DNA from: DATGJX01 sp035279385
GTDB taxonomy: Bacteria > Vulcanimicrobiota > Vulcanimicrobiia > Vulcanimicrobiales > Vulcanimicrobiaceae
DNA: 12,330 nt
Assembly: GCA_035279385.1 (NCBI GenBank)
Contig: DATEHZ010000088.1
Coordinates: forward strand, 1-12,330
Direction: 5' to 3'
Part shown: in pieces, positions 1 to 7,800 of the stretch
How positions within the stretch are numbered: the stretch's first letter is position 1
Layout: the number at the start of each line of letters is the position of its first letter
Position numbers and translations under genes: made by a program
The notes under the pieces: generated by a model
Told to the model about the DNA's origin: nothing
Databases searched by the model: none
What the model saw: the letters and a program-made list of their open reading frames with translations, nothing else

Positions 1-836
1 AAGGCAATTTGTACGGGCTGTATCTCGCGCGCGAGCTCCATCCGGGCGGCATCGTCTATTTCTCCGAGCACACGCATTACAGCGTGAGCAAGAATCTGCA
101 CTTCCTGGGCATGCGGCACATCATGATCCGCGCGCAGGAAAACGGCGAGATCGATTACGACGACCTTCGCGAAACGCTGAAGATCCGCCGCGACGTTCCG
201 CCGATCGTCTTCGCGAATATCGGCACGACGATGACCGAAGCGCGCGACGACGTCGCCCGCATCGTCGAGATTATGGATTCACTGGCGATTCGCGCCCGGT
301 ACGTGCACGCCGACGCCGCGCTCTGCGGCGCGTACGCGCCGCTGCTCGAGCCGCGCCCCGCGTTCGACTTCGCCGACGGCGCCGACAGCATCGCGATCAG
401 CGGCCACAAATTTTTGGGTTCGCCGATGCCGTGCGGCGTCGTACTCGCGCGCAAGCACAACGTCTCGCGCATCGCGCGGTCGGTCGACTACATCGGCAGT
501 CTCGATACGACCATCAGCGGCTCGCGCAGCGGCTTCACGCCGCTCGTCCTGTGGCACCGGCTGCAATCGCTCGGTCTCGAGGGCCTGCGCGGCCGCATAC
601 ACGATGCCCTCGGCGTTGCTGCTTACGCTGTCGAACGTTTGTGCGGAATAGGCGTACCGGCTTGGCGCAACGCGAACGCGCTGACCGTCATCTTTCCGCG
701 CGTTGCAGACGACTTGCGCGACAAATGGCAGCTTGCTACGCAAGGCGCGATCTCGCATTTCATCGCCATGCCCGGCATCACCAGAGATCTCGTCGACGCT
801 TTCGTGGAGGATCTTCGTTGCAGCGCATCACGGTAG
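1..836 (+). CDS. hdc: PLP-dependent histidine decarboxylase-type enzyme, 5' end missing
   Basis: This is a group II PLP decarboxylase that would release CO2 from histidine (histamine product) or a related amino acid in the cytoplasm. The reading frame is open from the window edge (EGNLYGLYLARE-like start; the TTG at 9 is an internal Leu codon), so roughly 100 N-terminal residues are missing. Visible family motifs, in order, are the HTHYSVSKNLHFLGM block with the cofactor-stacking His, the HADAALCG block with the PLP-pyridine Asp at bases 312-314, SGHKFLGSPMPCG with the Schiff-base Lys at 408-410, and YIGSLDTTISGSRSG. The C-terminal ATQGAISHFIAMPGI segment is also characteristic. Its 3' end overlaps the ACT-domain gene by 19 bases, so the two are very probably co-transcribed. 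Plant serine decarboxylases belong to the same family, so the family assignment is firm but the substrate is inferred. Confidence 0.85.
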   Translation, partial: GNLYGLYLARELHPGGIVYFSEHTHYSVSKNLHFLGMRHIMIRAQENGEIDYDDLRETLKIRRDVPPIVFANIGTTMTEARDDVARIVEIMDSLAIRARYVHADAALCGAYAPLLEPRPAFDFADGADSIAISGHKFLGSPMPCGVVLARKHNVSRIARSVDYIGSLDTTISGSRSGFTPLVLWHRLQSLGLEGLRGRIHDALGVAAYAVERLCGIGVPAWRNANALTVIFPRVADDLRDKWQLATQGAISHFIAMPGITRDLVDAFVEDLRCSASR

Positions 837-1207
837 TCGTTCAAAACCGTCCGGGGCTGCTCGCCGAGATTACCGAACTGCTTGCGGCAAAACGCCTGAG
901 CATCAGTTCGATCGTCGCGGATTCCGTCGGCGCGCAAGGCGTGCTGCATCTGGGTGTGGAGCACGTCGACGAGGCGCTGGCCGCGCTTGCCGCTGCGGGA
1001 TACGATGCGGCCTGCGAGGACGTGCTGCTTGCGCGCATCGAGGACCGGCCAGGCGCGCTCGCGCAGCTTTCTCGCCGTTTGATGGAAGCGCAGCTCGATA
1101 TTCGCGGCCTGAACATGGTACGGCGCGACGAGGGCTGGGCCGTGGTCGCAATCGCGACCAGCGACAACGCGCGCGCACGCGACGTGCTAGCCGGGCAAAC
1201 GCTCTAA
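818..1207 (+). CDS. Tandem ACT-domain protein, TTG start
   Basis: The product is 129 residues made of two ACT-like ligand-binding modules and no catalytic domain. Module one is about residues 1-60, opening with ITVVVQNRPGLLAEITELLA. Module two is about residues 66-129, with VLLARIEDRPGALAQLSRRL. Each shows the beta-strand then D/N-RPG-x-L turn and helix typical of ACT domains, which usually bind amino acids and dimerise. I chose TTG at 818 because a strong ribosome-binding site, GTGGAGG at 804-810, lies seven bases upstream. The first residues (MQRITVVVQN) also begin the ACT fold exactly there, whereas the longer in-frame ORF upstream is out-of-frame translation of hdc. The start lies inside the end of hdc, suggesting translational coupling. 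The likely role is amino-acid sensing linked to the decarboxylase, but this is inference. Stand-alone ACT proteins mostly have unknown targets. Confidence 0.82.
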   Translation: MQRITVVVQNRPGLLAEITELLAAKRLSISSIVADSVGAQGVLHLGVEHVDEALAALAAAGYDAACEDVLLARIEDRPGALAQLSRRLMEAQLDIRGLNMVRRDEGWAVVAIATSDNARARDVLAGQTL

Positions 1208-1208
1208 T

Positions 1209-1222
1209 AATAGGAGCCTATT
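1209..1222. repeat. Short inverted repeat spanning two convergent stop codons
   Basis: AATAGG-AG-CCTATT is a perfect 6+6 dyad with a two-base centre. It sits directly after the TAA of the ACT gene and includes the TAG of the minus-strand secreted protein. It may act as a weak bidirectional end-of-transcript hairpin. It is AT-rich, short and lacks a U-tract in either direction, so it is a poor intrinsic terminator and could be chance. Confidence 0.3.
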
Positions 1223-1613
1223 GCACCGGACGGAAATAGATGCCGTCGATTTTCCCATTCTTGATGGAAAGCTGTTCGAGTGCCGCGCCGTTCTCGCACG
1301 TGAACTTGTAGACGTACACGTCACTCTCGTCGATTTTCGTGCTCTGCACGAGCGTCACGTCCTTCACCGCGCCGAGCGCGGATAAAAAAGCCTGAACCTG
1401 CGGCATGACGTCTTTCGGGATTTCTATCGAATACGCGGAAGCGTCGATCTTGCCGGCCGCAAACGCGTAGAACTGTTGGCGCGCAAGTTTGCCGACGGCG
1501 GGATTGTCCGTGGGCAGCGGGCTTGGCAGAGGCGCCGCTGCCGCCGGCGTGGTGCTGGACGAAGCCGCCGGCGTTGTCTGCATGGCGAGAATCAACGTAA
1601 GTACTGCGAGCAT
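1218..1613 (-). CDS. Small secreted protein of unknown function
   Basis: I do not recognise a named family. The 131-residue product begins with a short hydrophobic stretch (MLAVLTLILAMQTTPAAS) that looks like a signal peptide. A low-complexity Ala/Ser/Thr/Pro linker follows to about residue 36. The remaining globular part of about 95 residues opens with VGKLARQQFYAFAAGKID and ends in alternating strands (VYVYKFTCENGAALEQLSI, IDGIYFRPV). The overall look is of a small periplasmic alpha+beta domain such as the SnoaL/NTF2-like or DUF3887 kind, but that comparison is only by feel. One Cys is present, in the sequence FTCENG. Its ATG follows the rhodanese TAA after a single base (TAA-C-ATG), so it is probably translated by coupling from that gene. 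It converges with the ACT gene, with ten bases between their stops. Confidence 0.7.
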   Translation of the reverse strand: MLAVLTLILAMQTTPAASSSTTPAAAAPLPSPLPTDNPAVGKLARQQFYAFAAGKIDASAYSIEIPKDVMPQVQAFLSALGAVKDVTLVQSTKIDESDVYVYKFTCENGAALEQLSIKNGKIDGIYFRPVQ

Positions 1614-1614
1614 G

Positions 1615-1938
1615 TTAGTCGCTCAACGTTCGCATCTCGCCAATCGGCTCGAGCGGCAGGCCGGCGTCCTTCCAGGCGGCATATCCCCCATCCAGCGCTT
1701 CAGCGTTCGCGTACCCCTTCTCACGAAGCGTCTGCGCGATCCGCGAACACGAGTTTCCGCTCCCGCAATAGAGCACGACGTGCTCGTCTTTTTCGAACGG
1801 CAGATGCTCCGAACGTTCGATCTCCTCGCCGCTGTAGCGCACGGAACCGGGAATCTGCATCTCATCGGGCTTCTTGCGGACGTCGATGATCTTGGCCGCG
1901 CTGCCGGCCGCGCGCTTGACCTCGTCTACGGTTGCCAT
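1615..1938 (-). CDS. Single-domain rhodanese-like sulfurtransferase
   Basis: The 107-residue product is a stand-alone rhodanese domain without signal peptide, so cytoplasmic. Family landmarks are IIDVRKKPDE (the DVR-x-x-x-E motif, residues 18-26), the strand VVLYC and the active-site loop CGSGNSCSR with the persulfide Cys at residue 58. The C-terminal ALDGGYAAWKDAGLPLE is the usual GG-x-x-AW signature. A second Cys lies at residue 64, just after the loop. The family moves sulfane sulfur from thiosulfate or persulfides to acceptors; the acceptor here is unknown. I chose ATG 1936-1938 because MATVDEVKRAAG is the natural domain start. The longer frame to 1977 would translate the upstream terminator hairpin. 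No Shine-Dalgarno is visible before this ATG. It is probably bicistronic with the secreted protein one base downstream. Confidence 0.85.
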   Translation of the reverse strand: MATVDEVKRAAGSAAKIIDVRKKPDEMQIPGSVRYSGEEIERSEHLPFEKDEHVVLYCGSGNSCSRIAQTLREKGYANAEALDGGYAAWKDAGLPLEPIGEMRTLSD

Positions 1939-1943
1939 GCGCG

Positions 1944-1949
1944 ATGATA
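1944..1949 (-). promoter_or_regulatory. Candidate -10 element for the rhodanese gene (possibly leaderless)
   Basis: Reading the minus strand, TATCAT ends five bases before the rhodanese ATG and lies just past the U-tract of the terminator. A start site at the usual distance would fall on or next to the ATG, giving a leaderless mRNA, which would agree with the missing Shine-Dalgarno. No convincing -35 box is present, because that position falls inside the hairpin. The call is weak. Confidence 0.25.
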
Positions 1950-1955
1950 CAACAC

Positions 1956-1993
1956 AAAAAGGGCGGGCACCCTTCACGGATGCCCGCCCCTTT
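1956..1993 (-). terminator. Rho-independent terminator after the SGNH hydrolase gene
   Basis: On the minus strand GGGCGGGCA (1989-1981) pairs perfectly with TGCCCGCCC (1969-1961), with two further inner C-G pairs beyond one mismatch and a five-base loop. The stem is followed at once by TTTTT (1960-1956) and preceded by an A-run. This is a textbook intrinsic terminator placed 17 bases after the TAG of the SGNH hydrolase gene. It ends the envelope transcript just before the rhodanese gene, which points the same way. In the plus direction only a CCTTT tail follows, so it is mainly one-directional. Confidence 0.88.
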
Positions 1994-2010
1994 CACCGCT
2001 GCGCCGGTTG

Positions 2011-3564
2011 CTACGGCAGCGGGTACGGCCACAGCGGATTCACCGCCTTAATCACGTAGGGATTATACGTATCCGTTTGTGCAATCGCACCGATTTGTGC
2101 ATTACTCAGCGGCGGAATCGTCATGGCGAACTTCACGTCGGCCGCTCCGATAAAGACGTTTGCAAGAAGCGCGTACGTCGTGTTCGAGGGATGCAGGCCG
2201 TCGTAGCTGAGCAGGCCGCCGCCGAATCGCGTCGTCAGCGTCACGCTTCCAAGCGTCACGCCGCCCGCGGCGTTAATCTGCTGGAAGGCGGTTTGAATAT
2301 CGGCGAGCGCCGCTCCGGTGCTGCTTGCGACGGCGCCGATCGCCTGGTTATAGGCGCCGTTGAGGGCGATGGCTTGCACCGCGAACGCGCTATCAAGATA
2401 GAGCGCGCCCTCACCGCTGCCCGGGCCGCTGGGATCCAGGTTCGGCAGTGCCGCCGGATTCGTTTGCAGCTGACTCAAAACACCGAAGAAGCCGCTTTCC
2501 GTGAGAAAACCGCTTGCGCCGGTGTACGTCGCCTGCAAGTACCCTTGAATCTGCAAGCCTGCGGCCGCGCTGATGCGACCCCCGGTGATCGCCGTGAGAT
2601 CCGCGCCCACTTTCGAAATCGGAAAGAACTGCGGTACGGGCGGCTCGGATCCGCCGTTGCCCAGAATATCGGGCAAGTTTGCGACGACGACCTTCGAGCC
2701 GGCTTTTTGCAGCGTGGTAACGATCTGCGTGAGGTCTGCGGCGAACTGCTGCGGTGAATCGGTCGCCGGAGAATTGCCGTGCGAAAAGATGAATTTGAGC
2801 AGGTCGTTCGCGCCCAGCCATACCGTCGTGAGCTGCGGTTTGAGCGAAACGGCCGCGTTCAGCTGCGTTGCGGTCCCGGGCTGCAGCGTTGCGGCGAATT
2901 GCCCGAGAATCGGATAGAACATTCCGCTTTCGCCCGCGACGAGCGATTGCAGCCCACCGGAGGTCGGATCGCCCGCAATCGTGACGAAACCGCAGCCCGC
3001 TCCCGTCGGCGGCGAGGTGAGCGGCGCCGTCATGGAGACCGCTTCATGCATCGTCATGCCCGGCACCGCGAGGTCCGCGATTGCCGCTGCGGGATTGATG
3101 CGCGTCGCGGGCCAGTTGCTTTGCGAAAACGCCGCGAGATTGAACGTGTCGCAGTCGGAGTGCGTTGGCGCAAAACCCGGCGCCTGCGCCGAAACGACGA
3201 GTTGACTGCCCAGTCCCGGTCCTTTGATCAGCGGGAGAACGCTCGATGCGGACGTACCGGCGGCTTGCTGATAAAAGAGCGCCCACCAGCCGTTTTCTTG
3301 CGTTACGGGAACGATACCCGGGCTTGAGGGTGCGGGCGGCAGCGCGGAAACGGCGCTGAACGTGCTCGGATCGCCGAGCAATCCGCCCGACTGCTCTCCC
3401 GCGGTCAAACTGTCGCCGATGCCGACGAAGTTTTGCTGCGCGAGCCCGGCGTTCGGCGTGTTGCTCGGAGGCAGCGCAACGGTGCCGCCGCTTCCGGAAC
3501 CGCCGCACGCGCCGAGTGCGAAAAGGGCGAGCACCGCAGCGGCTTTATAAGAACATGTACGCAT
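2011..3564 (-). CDS. SGNH/GDSL-family hydrolase, predicted lipoprotein
   Basis: The 517-residue product opens with a lipoprotein signal peptide: hydrophobic AAAVLALFALGAC with lipobox LGAC and acylated Cys at residue 20, followed by a Gly/Ser linker. SGNH blocks are present in order: block I FVGIGDSLTAG with nucleophile Ser52, block III WLGANDLL with Asn253, and block V SYDGLHPS with Asp455 and His458. The family hydrolyses esters of lipids, acyl chains or acetylated sugars, and here it would act at the membrane or outer-membrane surface. It is about twice the size of minimal SGNH enzymes because roughly 200 residues lie between blocks I and III and another 200 between III and V. Cys138 and Cys191 could form a disulfide. 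GGGGA at 3573-3577 is the ribosome-binding site, eight bases before the ATG. It sits 18 bases after the barrel gene and just before a terminator, so it is the last gene of its operon. The substrate is unknown. Confidence 0.85.
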   Translation of the reverse strand: MRTCSYKAAAVLALFALGACGGSGSGGTVALPPSNTPNAGLAQQNFVGIGDSLTAGEQSGGLLGDPSTFSAVSALPPAPSSPGIVPVTQENGWWALFYQQAAGTSASSVLPLIKGPGLGSQLVVSAQAPGFAPTHSDCDTFNLAAFSQSNWPATRINPAAAIADLAVPGMTMHEAVSMTAPLTSPPTGAGCGFVTIAGDPTSGGLQSLVAGESGMFYPILGQFAATLQPGTATQLNAAVSLKPQLTTVWLGANDLLKFIFSHGNSPATDSPQQFAADLTQIVTTLQKAGSKVVVANLPDILGNGGSEPPVPQFFPISKVGADLTAITGGRISAAAGLQIQGYLQATYTGASGFLTESGFFGVLSQLQTNPAALPNLDPSGPGSGEGALYLDSAFAVQAIALNGAYNQAIGAVASSTGAALADIQTAFQQINAAGGVTLGSVTLTTRFGGGLLSYDGLHPSNTTYALLANVFIGAADVKFAMTIPPLSNAQIGAIAQTDTYNPYVIKAVNPLWPYPLP

Positions 3565-3582
3565 TGTTATAATCCCCGCGCT

Positions 3583-4791
3583 CTAGAACTGAATGACGCT
3601 CGGCGAGCCGATGCCGAACTGTACTTGGACTTGCGTTGCTTTCAGGCCGCCGACCATCGGGAGCGTGTTCTGCGAACACGGCAGCTGTAAGCAGTTCAGC
3701 TGCTTGACGCCGTATGGGCGATAATTCGTCGGGCCGCCGCTGTTGAGCACGACCTGCACGAACCCGATTTTACCAACACGCTGTGCGGCGCCCAGAAAAT
3801 ACGCTGCAACGTGCTGCGCGTACGGATCGGCGGGCAGGTAGTCGCGCGAGCTCTGCGGCTCCAGGAAGAATTTGAGATTCTTCGTTGGCGTATATTCGAG
3901 ATAGAGAATCTGATAGATCTGCGCGTGATTCTGCCGGTTCAGACCCGCGGTGTGAACCAGCCACGTCGGAGCCGCCGTGAACGTGCCGAACATCTTCGGC
4001 GTTTTCAGGAACGGCAGTGTAACCGCCAGAGAGTACACCTGCGCGGTGCGCGTGTTGATTCCGGTGTGGGCGACGCCGTCGAAATCGACGAACGGCACGA
4101 CGTCGCCGTTGCCGCCCGATGCGGCAACGTTCGACCAGCGCGCGACGTACGTCGGCGTAATCACGATGGGAATATTGCGGCCTTTGAACTTGGCGACGTT
4201 GAACAGATTCTCCCAATTGAGCAGCAGGAACTTATCCTTCGTCGTCACGTCGATCTGCGGGCTCAAGCCTTGACACGTTGCGCTGCTTGTCCCGCTCAGG
4301 TCGACGCAGCTCGGATTCACTCCGGGCACCGGCGGAAAACCGCTGGGAAGAAACAAGCCGACTTGCCCGCTATCGAAACCGATGGGGTAGTGCTGCAACT
4401 CGTAATAGCTCGCCACGAGCGCCATGCGCGGGCTGAAGCCATAACCGGCCACGGCGTCCATACCGCCGGAGAGCCATTTGTTGCCGAACGAACCGGTCTT
4501 CCCCAACGAATGGGCGACCGAGAAGTCCAGCGTGTAATTGAAGCCGGTCGGCAATCCGACGGCTTGCGCCCCGCCGACGGGTGCCTGCTGCAGGGGCGGA
4601 ACCTGCGCCACCGTGCCGTCGGGCAGATGGACGACGCGCACCGGCGGCGCGTTTTCGGCGTTTTTGATAGCGGCGTTCGCGCCCGAAACCGCCGTGCCGA
4701 ACATGCCCATGGGGTCCGCGAAAGCCGGTGCGGTGCCGATGGCCGCGGCCACAAAAAGGGCCGCAGAAGTACGAAGGAACGTACGAACCAT
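3583..4791 (-). CDS. Predicted outer-membrane beta-barrel protein
   Basis: No named family is recognised. The 402-residue product has a Sec signal peptide (VRTFLRTSAALFVAAAIGTAPAFA, cleavage after AFA around residue 25) and then a mature chain rich in alternating aromatic/polar strands such as FNYTLDFSVAHSL, RMALVASYYELQHYP, IPIVITPTYVARW and IYQILYLEYTPTKNLKFFLEP. It ends in VQVQFGIGSPSVIQF, whose terminal Phe and alternating strand match the sorting signal of outer-membrane barrels. Residues about 45-65 (VRVVHLPDGTVAQVPPLQ) could be a periplasmic N-terminal segment. I chose the ATG at 4789-4791 because it begins the signal peptide and has GGAG six bases upstream; the open frame to 4980 is an artefact overlapping the RND gene. 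It is likely co-transcribed with the SGNH lipoprotein 18 bases downstream. Its role as porin, channel or assembly factor cannot be told from sequence alone. Confidence 0.78.
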   Translation of the reverse strand: MVRTFLRTSAALFVAAAIGTAPAFADPMGMFGTAVSGANAAIKNAENAPPVRVVHLPDGTVAQVPPLQQAPVGGAQAVGLPTGFNYTLDFSVAHSLGKTGSFGNKWLSGGMDAVAGYGFSPRMALVASYYELQHYPIGFDSGQVGLFLPSGFPPVPGVNPSCVDLSGTSSATCQGLSPQIDVTTKDKFLLLNWENLFNVAKFKGRNIPIVITPTYVARWSNVAASGGNGDVVPFVDFDGVAHTGINTRTAQVYSLAVTLPFLKTPKMFGTFTAAPTWLVHTAGLNRQNHAQIYQILYLEYTPTKNLKFFLEPQSSRDYLPADPYAQHVAAYFLGAAQRVGKIGFVQVVLNSGGPTNYRPYGVKQLNCLQLPCSQNTLPMVGGLKATQVQVQFGIGSPSVIQF

Positions 4792-4813
4792 ATCGATCTC
4801 CAACAGCGGGACT

Positions 4814-4830
4814 GTATTAAAATTAATAGT
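4814..4830 (-). promoter_or_regulatory. AT-rich island, candidate promoter of the barrel-SGNH operon
   Basis: A run of A/T (TATTAA-AA-TTAATA on the plus strand, 4815-4828, itself a 6+6 inverted repeat) stands out against the GC-rich surroundings. It lies about 25 bases upstream of the barrel ATG. It offers several -10-like hexamers on the minus strand, but none has a clear -35 partner, and the GGGTAC hairpin occupies the -35 zone. A promoter or operator here is plausible and unproven. Confidence 0.35.
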
Positions 4831-4832
4831 CC

Positions 4833-4852
4833 GGGGTACCCAAAAGTACCCC
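4833..4852. repeat. 7-bp inverted repeat GGGGTAC/GTACCCC between RND and barrel genes
   Basis: GGGGTAC (4833-4839), a six-base loop CCAAAA, and GTACCCC (4846-4852) form a perfect seven-pair hairpin about 40 bases past the RND stop codon. On the minus strand it is followed by a GG and then the AT-rich island rather than a continuous U-tract. It could therefore be a weak terminator or attenuator, or a dyad operator covering the barrel promoter. The rest of the gap (4792-4892) shows only the barrel ribosome-binding site. Confidence 0.5.
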
Positions 4853-4892
4853 TTGCTTGCCGGAAAACCCTGGCGCTCTTGCGAGAAAGGTC

Positions 4893-7800
4893 TTAAACGG
4901 GAACGCGCGGCTCGGGAGCGGGCGCCGTCAGCACCTCGGTTCGGCCCGGCGTACCGCCGCGGCGGCGCCCCACCGACCACGATTTCACGATGACGTACAG
5001 CACCGGCGTGATCGCCAGATTCAGCAGCGTCGAAACGATCATGCCGCCGAACACCACCGTGCCCAGCGAATTACGCGCCGCGCTTCCCGCGCCGCTCGCA
5101 AACACCAGCGGCGTCACCGCGACGATGAACGCAATGGAGGTCATCAGAATCGGACGCAGCCGCGTTTGAGCGGCACGCGCAGCCGCCGTCACGATATCCG
5201 CACCGGCTTTCATCTGCTGATTCGCAAACTCGACGATCAGAATCGCGCTCTTGCTCGCCAGACCGATGAGCATGACGAAGCCGACTTGCGCGTATGCGTC
5301 GGTGGGCAGTCCGCGCGCGTTCATGAAGACGAGCGCGCCCAGAATTGCAACCGGCACGGCGAGCAGCACGATGAGCGGATCGACGAAGCTTTCGTACTGT
5401 GCGGCAAGCACCAAGAATACGAAGATGATGCCGATGAAGAAGATGATGACCGAGAGCGAGCCGCCTTCGATTTCGTCCAGCGAGGTGCCCGACCACTCGT
5501 AGCCGACGCCCGCCGGATCGATCTTTTGGGCGAGCTGTTCCATGGCGGCGATGGCTTGACCCGAACCATGCCCCGGTGCGGTCGTTCCGTTGATCTCGAT
5601 CGAGCGGAACAGATTGTAATGCGTGATGATCGGCGCGGATTTCGTCATCGTTGCACTGCCCAGGCCGCTGAGCGGAATCATACCGCCCTGCTGCGAGCGC
5701 ACGTACAAGAACTGGAGCGACTCGAGCGAACTGCGGTACGGCTCTTCGGCCTGCACGTAGACGCGGTACGAGCGGTTCAGATAATCGAAATCATTGACGT
5801 AGAACGAACCGAGATCCGTCTGCATCGTGCGGAAGACGTCGCTGAGCGGGACGCCGACGCTTTTCGCCTTCGCGCGATCGATGTGCACTTGATACTGCGG
5901 CGCGTCGATGCGGAACGTCGTGAACACGTTGCGCAGGTTCGGATTCTGATTGCCCAGGCCCATGTAGCCGTAGGCCGTCTGCATCAGCGCGGGCAGACCG
6001 ACGTTGCCGCGGTCCTCGAGCTCGAACTGGAATCCGCCGAAGTTGCCGACGCCCTGAATGGGCGGCGGATTGAACGCGAACACCTGCGCGTTCGGAATGC
6101 CGAAGAACTGCATTTGCACGCGCTGCAGCACCGCATTCAACGAATGTGCGGATCCTCGCCGGTCCGACCACGGCTTCAGACGCGCGAACGCAATGCCGCG
6201 ATTCGGTCCGCTCCCGGTGAAACTGAAGCCTGAAACGTTGAAGAGCGCGGCGACTTCGGGCTGCGCGAAGATGATCTTCTCGACGCGTTTGGCGACGACT
6301 TGCTCCTGCGAGAGCGACGCGCCTTCGGGCAACTGAAGCGTTACGATGAAGTAACCCTGATCTTCGTCGGGAATGAACGCGGTCGGCGTCGTGCGGAAGA
6401 GAATGAACGTCGCCGCAAGGGCGGCCAGAAACAATCCGGCGATTGCCCAGCGCCGGCGGAAGAATTTCGGCAGCATGCCGCGATACCAGGCGCGGAAGTT
6501 TGCCAGGCCGCGATTGAACCACACGAAAAACGGAAAATGGGATTCGCGCTCGCCGCTGAGCATGAGAGCGGACATGACCGGCGTGAGCGTGAGGGACGCG
6601 AAAAGCGAAATCGTGATTGACGCGGCGATGGTCAGCGCGAACTGTTTGTAGAGTTGCCCCGTCGTTCCCGGAAAGAACGCTACCGGGACGAACACGGCGA
6701 GCAGCACCAGCGAAGATGCCACGACCGCGCCTTGCACCTCGTGCATCGCGGCTGCGGCACCCTCGATGCCGCCCATCTTTTTTTCTTGGATGTAGCGCGC
6801 GATGTTCTCGATGACGACGATGGCGTCGTCGACGACCAGACCCGTTGCCAGCGTTAGACCGAAGAGCGTAATCGTGTTGATCGTGAACCCGAAGAGCTTC
6901 ATGACGGCGAACGTGCCGATGAGCGAGACGGGCAGCGTCACCGCCGGGATGACCGTAGAGCGCGGGTTCTGCAGAAACAGGAAGATGACGAGCACGACCA
7001 GCGCGATCGAGAAGATCAGCGTCAGGACGACTTCTTTGATCGATTCGCGTACGAAATCGGTGGTGTCGAACGCGATTTGGTAGGACACGCCCGCTGGGAA
7101 CGTGCGCGAGAGCAGGTCGAGCTCTTTGCGGACGCCTTGCGCGACTTGCAGCGCGTTTGCGGTGGGCAGCTGCAGAATGCCCAGGCCGACGACGTTGGGA
7201 TTGCCGTTGAACGCGAGAGAAGACGAGTAGTCTTCCGCGCCGAGTTCCACGCGCGCGACGTCGCCCAAGCGCGTGAACCCGCCGTTCGGATCGGCGCGTA
7301 CGATGATGTTGCGGAACTGCTCGGGCGTGCTCAGACGCCCTTCGGCGTGCACGCTGATCGTAAACGGCTGATTTTTACGCTCGGGTGCCGCACCGATGCT
7401 GCCTGCGGCGACCTCGACGTTCTGCTCCTGGAGCGCGTTCAGCACGTCGGTAACGGCGAGGTTGCGCGCTTGCAATTGCTGCGGGTTCACCCAGACGCGC
7501 ATCGCGTAGCGCCGCTGGCCGAAGATCAGGACGTCGCTCACCCCGGGAACGCGCTTGATCGCGTTGACGACGTTGAGCTCCGTGTAGTTGCTCAAAAAGA
7601 GTTGATTGAACTGCGGATTATTCGACTTCATGGCGGCGACCATGACGAACGTTCCGGAGTTCTTGGAGACCGTGATGCCGGTTTGCTTGACTTCGTTCGG
7701 CAAGAGCCCGGAAGCCGATTGTATCGCGTTTTGCACGTCGGTCGCGGCGATGTCCAGATTCGTGCCGAGATTGAACGTACACGTGATGCTGCTCGTGCCG

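Noticed and set aside
431..817. Upstream part of the ACT frame as an N-terminal domain
   Set aside because: It is Arg-rich out-of-frame translation of hdc. The ribosome-binding site and fold start both support the TTG at 818.
1939..1977. N-terminal extension of the rhodanese
   Set aside because: It would translate the terminator hairpin and adds residues before the natural domain start.
4792..4980. N-terminal extension of the barrel protein by 63 residues
   Set aside because: It overlaps the RND gene end and the hairpin region, and would bury the signal peptide internally.
4857..6233. 458-codon plus-strand frame opposite the RND gene
   Set aside because: Its translation is Arg/His/Asp-rich without motifs and lies fully opposite intact RND coding sequence, the usual antisense shadow in high-GC DNA.
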